12,553 bases of DNA from CAYLPT01 sp964385645 (GTDB lineage Bacteria; Armatimonadota; Hebobacteria; Hebobacterales; Hebobacteraceae): assembly GCA_964385645.1 (NCBI GenBank), contig CAYLPT010000155.1:1-12553 (forward strand), read 5' to 3'. Positions 7,719-12,553 of the stretch are shown piece after piece; the first letter of the stretch is position 1, and each line of letters opens with the position of its first letter. The notes beneath the pieces were generated by a model that did not search any database, was not told where the DNA came from, and was given only the letters and a program-made list of their open reading frames with translations. The position numbers and the translations under genes are program-made.

Positions 7719-7814
7719 TCAGCGCCGGGTGACCAGGCGCGTCAGGCAGAAGGCGGTGAGGGCGAAGATGGCGGCCCACGACAGGCCCATCATGACCACG
7801 GCCTCAACGGACAT
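7719..7814 (-). CDS. metS: MetS-type small subunit of the adjacent symporter (31 aa membrane microprotein)
   Basis: A 31-residue reading frame starts at the ATG on the minus strand at 7814-7812 and overlaps the last 11 bases of the symporter gene. A perfect AGGAGG (7829-7824) lies nine bases upstream of the start. The product begins MSVEAVVMMGLSW and is a single hydrophobic helix (about residues 4-25) ending in a basic tail, LTRLVTRR. This resembles the MetS family (short, one membrane helix, an xxAxVMM start, central Trp), the small subunit needed with MetP for methionine and alanine uptake in Corynebacterium glutamicum. The pairing, overlap and ribosome site all argue that it is real. It is too short for routine gene finding. 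The gene symbol is by family resemblance; the substrate of this pair is not established. Confidence 0.8.
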   Translation of the reverse strand: MSVEAVVMMGLSWAAIFALTAFCLTRLVTRR

Positions 7815-9387
7815 GCTCTTCGTCCTCCTCCAGGTGGGGGCCCAGCGAGTGGGTGGTCGGGGGCTGGGGGCGGCGGAAGGCCGTCCGCACCGCCAGCAGC
7901 ATCGCCGCGAGCACAACTAGCATCAGCAGCCGTGAGGCGATGACGACCGGCCGCGCAACCGGGTCCACGCCCTCGAGCCAGAGCTTCGGCAGGGCCTGCT
8001 GCCAGGTCCAGCTCACGAGCAGGATCAGCAGGTAGAGCGGGGTCACGTACTGGAGGGTGTAGCGAAAGAGGACGGGCAGGCGGATGCTCGCCCCCCTGGT
8101 CAGCTCCTCCCATCCCCTCTCGATGCCCAGCAGGAACACAAACACGATCACCTCGACCAGCGCGCCCAGCACCAGAAACATGTTGCAGGCCCAGAAGTCC
8201 ATCTCGTCGAGGAAGCCGTACTTGTTGAGCAGCACCACCGGCGCCAGGTAGGCGGCGGTCATGCCGAACAGCCCCACCGTGGCCCGCCGGCGGGACCAGC
8301 CGAACTCGTCGTGGAGGAAGGCCACCATCGGCTGCATGAGCGAGACGGAGGAGGTCACCCCCGCGAAGAACAGTAGTAGGAACCAGACCAGGCCGAGCAG
8401 ACCGCCCAGGGGCATCTGCTGCAATATCACCGGCATCGCCATGAAGCCCAGGTTGAACGACCCTCCCTGCGCGATGGCCGTGGTCTCCACCGCCCCGAAG
8501 AACACGACCGCCGCGGGGATGGCGATGCTCGCCCCCAGGATCACCTCGCAGAACTCGTTGAGCGAGGCCGAGGTGAGGCCCTTGAGCGCGATGTCCTCGT
8601 CGGGGCGCACGTAGCTGCTGTAGGTGATGATCGCCCCCAGCCCCAGGCTGAGCGTGAAGAAGATCTGGCCCGCCGCCGCCAGCCACACCGAAGCGTCGCG
8701 CAGCTTGCCGAAGTCCGGCCGCCAGAGGAAGTCCAGTCCCTGGCCCACCGTCGCCACCCCGACCCCGCGCAGCGTCAGCACCCGCACCATGAGCACGATC
8801 GCCATGACGAACAGCAGGGGCATGGCGATGCGGCTCAGCCTCTCGATGCCCGCTGAGACCCCGCGGTAGATCACCCAGAAGTTCAGCGCCAACGTGATGC
8901 CCAGGAACAGCAGGCCCCATCCGGGCACGGACAGCGGGCCCTCGCCGATGCCCAGGTAGCCGAGGAGGGCCGCCTCCATCGCCTCCCGCTCGGCAACCCC
9001 GCGGAAGCGGCCCAGGATGGAGAAGACGCTGAAGCCGAGGGTCCAGGACTGGATGTACGTGTAGTAGACCAGGATGACGAAGGGGATGTAGATCCCCAAC
9101 ACGCCCAGGTACCTCGCCCAGCGGCGGCCGGTGAGCGCGAGGTAGATGCCAGGGAGGCTGTGGCGGCCCAGGCTGCCGCCGCGACGGCCCAGGGCCCACT
9201 CGCACCACATCAAGGGCATTCCCAGCAGCAGGAAGGCGCAGAAGTAGGGGACCATGAAGGCGCCGCCGCCGTAGAGCGCCGCCTGGGTGGGGAAGCGTAG
9301 GAAGTTGCCCAGCCCCACCGCGCTCCCCGCCACCGCGAGGATCACCCCCGCCTTGGTCGCCCATCGTTCCGGAGTGGAAGCCGTCAT
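7804..9387 (-). CDS. Neurotransmitter:sodium symporter family (LeuT-fold) amino-acid transporter, MetP-like
   Basis: This 527-residue polytopic membrane protein belongs to the NSS/SLC6 family and couples sodium entry to uptake of an amino acid or related amine. The first helix carries the signature AGSAVGLGNFLRFP (20-33), with A23 and N28 at positions that bind sodium in LeuT. GGGAFMVPY (40-48) and PLMWCEWALGRRGG (58-71) are further family blocks. T245 and N277 (SLNEF) and the AGVTSS segment (342-347) align with other sodium-site regions. About twelve hydrophobic segments are visible and the length is near that of LeuT. The open frame extends far upstream of 9387, but homology begins only at this ATG, which is preceded by GAGGAAG. 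A MetS-like microprotein overlaps its 3' end, so a MetPS-like methionine/alanine importer is a reasonable inference; leucine or other substrates are possible. It is divergent from cysH. Confidence 0.87.
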   Translation of the reverse strand: MTASTPERWATKAGVILAVAGSAVGLGNFLRFPTQAALYGGGAFMVPYFCAFLLLGMPLMWCEWALGRRGGSLGRHSLPGIYLALTGRRWARYLGVLGIYIPFVILVYYTYIQSWTLGFSVFSILGRFRGVAEREAMEAALLGYLGIGEGPLSVPGWGLLFLGITLALNFWVIYRGVSAGIERLSRIAMPLLFVMAIVLMVRVLTLRGVGVATVGQGLDFLWRPDFGKLRDASVWLAAAGQIFFTLSLGLGAIITYSSYVRPDEDIALKGLTSASLNEFCEVILGASIAIPAAVVFFGAVETTAIAQGGSFNLGFMAMPVILQQMPLGGLLGLVWFLLLFFAGVTSSVSLMQPMVAFLHDEFGWSRRRATVGLFGMTAAYLAPVVLLNKYGFLDEMDFWACNMFLVLGALVEVIVFVFLLGIERGWEELTRGASIRLPVLFRYTLQYVTPLYLLILLVSWTWQQALPKLWLEGVDPVARPVVIASRLLMLVVLAAMLLAVRTAFRRPQPPTTHSLGPHLEEDEEHVR

Positions 9388-9468
9388 GAGCTTCCTCGTT
9401 CGCCGCCCAGCAGCGCAGGCCTCCCTGTCGCGGAAGCCGCCAGCACCGCGAGTGTCAGCCGCCCGACG

Positions 9469-9497
9469 GGCCAGAACGTCGCAAAATGCTGGCCAGA
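9469..9497 (+). repeat. GGCCAGA direct repeat, 22 bases apart, upstream of the cysH promoter
   Basis: GGCCAGA occurs at 9469-9475 and 9491-9497, a 22-base period or about two helical turns, with the second copy ending five bases before the -35 box. CTGGCC at 9489-9494 also makes an inverted pair with the first copy. The location suits an activator or divergent regulator, but the elements are short and may be chance in GC-rich DNA. Confidence 0.25.
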
Positions 9498-9502
9498 GGG
9501 GC

Positions 9503-9531
9503 TTGACAGCCCGGGCGGGATGTGGCATAAT
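9503..9531 (+). promoter_or_regulatory. Sigma70-type promoter for the cysH-cysP-sat operon
   Basis: A perfect TTGACA (9503-9508), a 17-base spacer and CATAAT (9526-9531) give near-consensus -35 and -10 boxes. A TGN extension lies directly before the -10 (9523-9525). The expected transcription start is near 9538, giving a leader of about 43 bases before the cysH ATG. It stands out sharply against the surrounding GC-rich sequence. The -35 box also lies in a short inverted repeat, GGGCT-TGAC-AGCCC (9499-9512). Confidence 0.8.
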
Positions 9532-9539
9532 CCGGTGAG

Positions 9540-9555
9540 TATGCCCATCGGGATA
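9540..9555. promoter_or_regulatory. Candidate operator palindrome at the cysH transcription start
   Basis: The 16-base element TATGCCCATCGGGATA is symmetric at 12 of 16 positions, as TATnCCnATnGGnATA. It covers about +3 to +18 relative to the predicted start, a classic place for a repressor to block transcription. Sulfate assimilation genes in many bacteria are controlled by Rrf2-type (CymR/IscR-like) or LysR-type regulators; which, if any, acts here cannot be told from this window. Confidence 0.4.
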
Positions 9556-9580
9556 GTAGGAAAAGGCCCAGGAGGCAGTC

Positions 9581-10360
9581 ATGGGTGAGCGGTTGGACGT
9601 CGAGTCGGTCGAGGGCGCTGTCGCTGGCAGAGAGCCGTTGGACATCGTGCGCTGGGCCGTCAGCAGGTCTGGCGAAGGCCTAGCCCTCGCTTGCAGCTTC
9701 GGGGCCGAGGACGTGGTGCTCGTGGACATGCTGGCCCGGGTGACCGACACGCCGCGGGTCTTCGCGCTGGACACCGGGCGGCTCCACGAGGCGACGTATG
9801 AGACCATGGAGCGGGTGCGGGAGCGCTACGGGATCGCGATGGAAGTCTACTTCCCAGATAGGGAAGCCGTGGAGAGGCTCGAGCGGGAGCAGGGCTTCTT
9901 CTCCTTCCGCCAGAGCCTGGAGGCGAGGCGCGCCTGCTGCCAGATCCGCAAGGTGGAGCCCCTGCGGCGGGCCCTGGCTGGCCTCGACGCCTGGGTGACG
10001 GGGCTGCGTCGCGAGCAGAGCGTCACCAGGGCGGCGCTGGCGGTGGTGGAGCGCGACGAGGCTCACGGTGGAATCCTGAAGCTCAACCCCCTCGCCGATT
10101 GGAGCTCCGACCAAGTCTGGGAGTACATCCACCGCCACGGCGTGCCCTACAACCGGCTGCACGATGAGGGCTATCCGAGCATCGGCTGTGAGCCCTGCAC
10201 CCGGGCCATCCGCCCCGGTGAGCACCCCCGTGCCGGCCGCTGGTGGTGGGAGTCGCCCGAGCACAAGGAGTGCGGCCTGCATGTGGGCCCTGACGGCACG
10301 GTGAGGGTGCTGGGGCAGGCCCGCGGCTCGGGGACGGGAGCGGAGGCGGCCCATGGCTGA
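9581..10360 (+). CDS. cysH: Assimilatory APS/PAPS reductase, [4Fe-4S] type
   Basis: The 259-residue cytoplasmic enzyme reduces adenylyl sulfate (APS), and possibly PAPS, to sulfite with thioredoxin or a similar donor. The nucleotide-binding part shows ACSFGAEDVVLVD (37-49) and the LDTGRLHEATYET region. The Cys pair C119-C120 (RRACCQIRKVEPL) and C203-x2-C206 (GCEPCTR) are the four ligands of the [4Fe-4S] cluster that marks the APS-reducing class. The catalytic Cys is C231 in KECGLH. Enterobacterial PAPS reductases lack the cluster cysteines, so this is the plant/Bacillus-type enzyme. AGGAGG at 9570-9575, five bases before the ATG, fixes the start. A strong promoter and a candidate operator lie directly upstream. 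The 3' end overlaps cysP by eight bases. APS versus PAPS preference is inferred from the Cys pattern. Confidence 0.94.
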   Translation: MGERLDVESVEGAVAGREPLDIVRWAVSRSGEGLALACSFGAEDVVLVDMLARVTDTPRVFALDTGRLHEATYETMERVRERYGIAMEVYFPDREAVERLEREQGFFSFRQSLEARRACCQIRKVEPLRRALAGLDAWVTGLRREQSVTRAALAVVERDEAHGGILKLNPLADWSSDQVWEYIHRHGVPYNRLHDEGYPSIGCEPCTRAIRPGEHPRAGRWWWESPEHKECGLHVGPDGTVRVLGQARGSGTGAEAAHG

Positions 10361-11339
10361 ACTGGTTCCGGCGCTTGCCGCCCTGACCGCCACCGCACTG
10401 GCCGTGAGCATCGGGGCCAATAACTCGGCCGCCGAGATGGGCCCGGCCTACGGTGCAGGGATCCTATCTCGGCGACAGGCGCTGGGTCTGATTGCGCTCT
10501 GCGCGTTCGCCGGCGCCGCCTCCATGGGGCAGCGGGTGGTCCATACCATGGGTCGGGGCCTGACCAGGGGCGACGTCCTTGCCGACAACCTCGGGGCCGT
10601 GCTGCTGGTGTCGGCCGCCACGCTGGGGCTGGTCACCCTCGCGAACGCGCTGCGGACCCCGCTCGCGACCAGCCAGGTGGCGGTTGGGGCGGTGGTAGGT
10701 GTCGGGCTCTTCCACCGGGCGGCCGACCTGAGGCTGGCAGCGGTCATCTTCCTATGGTGGCTGTTCACCCCCCTGCTGTCGCTGGGGACCTGTTGGCTCC
10801 TGGGCAGATACTGCTATCCGCGGCTGCGGGACTGGGTCGGCTCGCTGCCCACTGAGCGGGTGGCCCGCGGCGTTTTGGGTGGGGCGGTCATCCTCTCCTC
10901 CTGCTGGATGGCCTTCTCGGCCGGCACGAACAACGTCGCGAATTCGGTCGGCCCCGCGGTGGGTGCCGGGCTGCTGTCGCCGGGCCGAGCGGTGCTCCTG
11001 GGCGGGGTTGGCATGGCGCTGGGCGCGCTCCTGCTGGGCGGCCGGCTTATCGCCACGGTAGGGAGGGACATCACGAGCATCTGCCCAGTGTGCGCGGTGC
11101 TGGTCCAGCTCGTCGCCGGATCGCTCATCTTCGCCGCCTCCCGATTCGGGATCCCGGTATCGCTGGCCGAGATCGTGACTTGCGCCGTGATCGGCTTCAG
11201 CCTTGCCGCCAACGGCCTCAGCCGCACCGCTGGCAACCGACAGGTGCGCCGCTTCGTGGCCCTCATGCCCACTGCGCCGGTGCTAGCGGCCGGCGTCACC
11301 TTCGCGCTGCTGCTCGCCACCAGCATCCCACCGAGGTGA
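10353..11339 (+). CDS. cysP: PiT-family permease, probable sulfate permease CysP
   Basis: This 328-residue membrane protein belongs to the inorganic phosphate transporter (PiT) family. The duplicated family signature is seen as GANNSAAEMGPAYGAGILS (21-39) and GTNNVANSVGPAVGAGLLS (191-209), in two related halves separated by a polar loop at about 150-172. About ten hydrophobic segments are visible. Context decides the substrate: it sits between cysH and sat, the order in which Bacillus subtilis encodes its sulfate permease CysP, itself a PiT member. Both signature copies carry Asn-Asn where phosphate carriers usually have Asn-Asp, which also points away from phosphate. The ATG overlaps the end of cysH by eight bases, and its own stop lies inside the ribosome site of sat, so the three genes are translationally linked. 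Phosphate or another oxyanion remains possible. Confidence 0.85.
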   Translation: MAELVPALAALTATALAVSIGANNSAAEMGPAYGAGILSRRQALGLIALCAFAGAASMGQRVVHTMGRGLTRGDVLADNLGAVLLVSAATLGLVTLANALRTPLATSQVAVGAVVGVGLFHRAADLRLAAVIFLWWLFTPLLSLGTCWLLGRYCYPRLRDWVGSLPTERVARGVLGGAVILSSCWMAFSAGTNNVANSVGPAVGAGLLSPGRAVLLGGVGMALGALLLGGRLIATVGRDITSICPVCAVLVQLVAGSLIFAASRFGIPVSLAEIVTCAVIGFSLAANGLSRTAGNRQVRRFVALMPTAPVLAAGVTFALLLATSIPPR

Positions 11340-11342
11340 ACC

Positions 11343-12553
11343 ATGGCACTGACACACCTGGCAACACAGGAGCTCGCGCCGATCGCCCCGCATGGGGGCC
11401 GGCTCGTCTGCCGGCTGGCCGGCGGCGAGGAAGCAGAGGCCGCAGCCGCGCGAGCGGCCCAGCGGCCCGCGCTGGAGCTCGCCCCCCGCCAGCTTGGGGA
11501 CCTGGAGATGATAGCGGTCGGCGGCTACAGCCCCCTGGAGGGCTTCCTGGGCCGCGACGACTACGAGTCCGTGCTCCGAAGGCTGCGGCTGGCCGACGGT
11601 CTACCATGGCCCCTGCCAATCACCCTTGCAGTGGATGCCGCCGACGCCGCCCGCTGCCGGAGAGGGTCCGACATAGCCCTCTGCGACGCTGAGGGGCCGC
11701 TCGCCCTACTGGAGGTATCCGAGGTCTATGGCTACGACAAGGGCCTCGAGGCCGAGCTGGTGTACGGGACCCGCGACCCCGCCCATCCAGGCGTGGCCGC
11801 TCTGTTCGCCCAGGGCGAGAGACTGGTGGGCGGGCGGGTGACTGTCTTCCGCCTCCCGCGCAGCGAGGCGCCGGCCGAGCTGCGGCTCTCGCCGGCCCAG
11901 ACCAGGTCCGCCTTCGCGGAGCGCGGCTGGCGCCGGGTGGTCGGCTTCCAGACGCGGAATCCGATCCACCGCGCCCATGAGTATCTCCAGAGGTGTGCGC
12001 TGGAGGTGTGCGACGGGCTGTTCATCCATCCTCTCGTCGGGGAGACGAAGCAGGACGACCTGCCCGTGGAGGTGCGGCTGCGCTGCTACCAGGCCGTGGT
12101 CGGTCGCTACTTCCCGCGGGAGCGCGTGCTGCTCTCCGTGCTGCCCGCCCCCATGCGCTACGCCGGCCCGCGGGAGGCGCTCCTGCATGCTCTGGTGCGC
12201 AGGAACTACGGGTGCACTCACTTCATCGTCGGGCGAGACCACGCGGGGGTCGGCGCCTACTATGGCCCCCACGACGCCCAACGCATATTCGATCGGTTTG
12301 CGCCGGAGGAGATCGGGATCACTCCCCTCTTCTTCGAGCACGCCTTCTACTGCCGCGCCTGCGGCGGCATGGCGACGGCCAAGACCTGCCCCCACGAGCT
12401 GGGGGAGCGCGTCACCCTCTCCGGCACTGCCCTGCGAGAGCTGCTCGGCCGGGGTGAGGCGCCGCCCGAGGAGTTCACCCGCCCCGAGGTGGCGGCCGTC
12501 CTGCTGGAGGCCGCGGGCGGGGCGGCTGTGGCAGGGGGGACAGACGGGGCGTC
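11343..12553 (+). CDS. sat: ATP sulfurylase (sulfate adenylyltransferase), 3' end outside window
   Basis: This enzyme makes APS and pyrophosphate from ATP and sulfate, the first step of assimilation and the substrate supply for CysH. The N-terminal PUA-like domain includes GGYSPLEGFLG (60-70). The catalytic domain has QTRNPIHRAHE (203-213), with the HxxH-type nucleotide site, and GRDHAGVG (297-304). Near the end C337, C340, C349 and H351 form the zinc site found in bacterial and archaeal homodimeric Sat. The ATG is four bases after the cysP stop, with GAGGTGA (11333-11339) as ribosome site. 403 codons are visible without a stop. The normal C-terminal block FTRPEVAAVLLEA (378-390) is present, so the core enzyme is complete. 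The Gly/Ala-rich tail after it is either the last few residues or a linker to something beyond the edge, such as an APS kinase domain. Confidence 0.93.
   Translation, partial: MALTHLATQELAPIAPHGGRLVCRLAGGEEAEAAAARAAQRPALELAPRQLGDLEMIAVGGYSPLEGFLGRDDYESVLRRLRLADGLPWPLPITLAVDAADAARCRRGSDIALCDAEGPLALLEVSEVYGYDKGLEAELVYGTRDPAHPGVAALFAQGERLVGGRVTVFRLPRSEAPAELRLSPAQTRSAFAERGWRRVVGFQTRNPIHRAHEYLQRCALEVCDGLFIHPLVGETKQDDLPVEVRLRCYQAVVGRYFPRERVLLSVLPAPMRYAGPREALLHALVRRNYGCTHFIVGRDHAGVGAYYGPHDAQRIFDRFAPEEIGITPLFFEHAFYCRACGGMATAKTCPHELGERVTLSGTALRELLGRGEAPPEEFTRPEVAAVLLEAAGGAAVAGGTDGA

Noticed and set aside
7711..7726. Hairpin GGCGC-6-GCGCC at the end of the microprotein gene as a terminator
   Set aside because: Only five base pairs, overlaps the stop codon and has no T-run; no convincing terminator is visible in the convergent 7592-7718 gap.
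7790..9364. 524-codon minus-strand open frame in a second frame of the symporter gene
   Set aside because: Gly/Arg/Pro-rich out-of-frame product; the frame ending at 7804 gives a textbook NSS protein.
9388..9807. N-terminal extension of the symporter frame up to 9807
   Set aside because: The frame is open, but the extension would overlap the cysH promoter and gene antisense, lacks homology, and is preceded by no better ribosome site than the ATG at 9387.
1..12553. CRISPR array, tRNA/rRNA, insertion sequence or prophage signals
   Set aside because: No regularly spaced repeats, tRNA-like or rRNA-like sequences, transposase motifs or terminal inverted repeats were noticed.

Overview
The window is GC-rich (roughly 70% by eye), gene-dense bacterial chromosome. 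The fragment at the left edge carries a C-terminal H-x9-DG motif, a pseudopilin-like protein type abundant in Planctomycetota, other PVC bacteria and Armatimonadota. Together with the glycosidase/sulfatase content this suggests a polysaccharide-degrading bacterium of one of those groups or an uncultured relative. This placement is inference; no rRNA or other phylogenetic marker is present.

Left part (1-7591, plus strand): after the partial H-x9-DG protein and a strong GC hairpin, probably a terminator, five plus-strand genes form a glycan-desulfation and deglycosylation cluster. They are a GH29 alpha-L-fucosidase-like enzyme (569-1960), a zinc-type medium-chain sugar/polyol dehydrogenase (1991-3187), an exported GH30-type glycosidase resembling endo-beta-1,6-galactanases (3372-4874), an S1-family sulfatase with a CxPSR formylglycine site (4940-6409), and the radical-SAM sulfatase maturase of the anSME type that would activate it (6422-7591). 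Only the GH30 enzyme has a signal peptide, so the likely flow is outside cleavage, uptake by a transporter not in this window, then cytoplasmic desulfation, defucosylation and oxidation.

Middle part (7719-9387, minus strand): a LeuT-fold neurotransmitter:sodium symporter family amino-acid transporter followed by an overlapping 31-codon membrane microprotein that matches the MetS small-subunit type. The pair looks like a MetPS-style sodium/amino-acid importer.

Right part (9388-12553): a divergent regulatory region with a very good sigma70-type promoter and several symmetrical elements drives cysH (iron-sulfur APS/PAPS reductase), cysP (PiT-family sulfate permease) and sat (ATP sulfurylase, running off the right edge). 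The order cysH-cysP-sat matches the sulfate assimilation operon of Bacillus subtilis. The common theme is sulfur: sulfate can be released from glycans on the left, imported and reduced on the right, and sulfur amino acids may be taken up in the middle. Nothing here requires an unknown system. The most useful non-standard items are the microprotein, the structured cysH control region, the atypical zinc dehydrogenase and the Asn-type PiT signatures.
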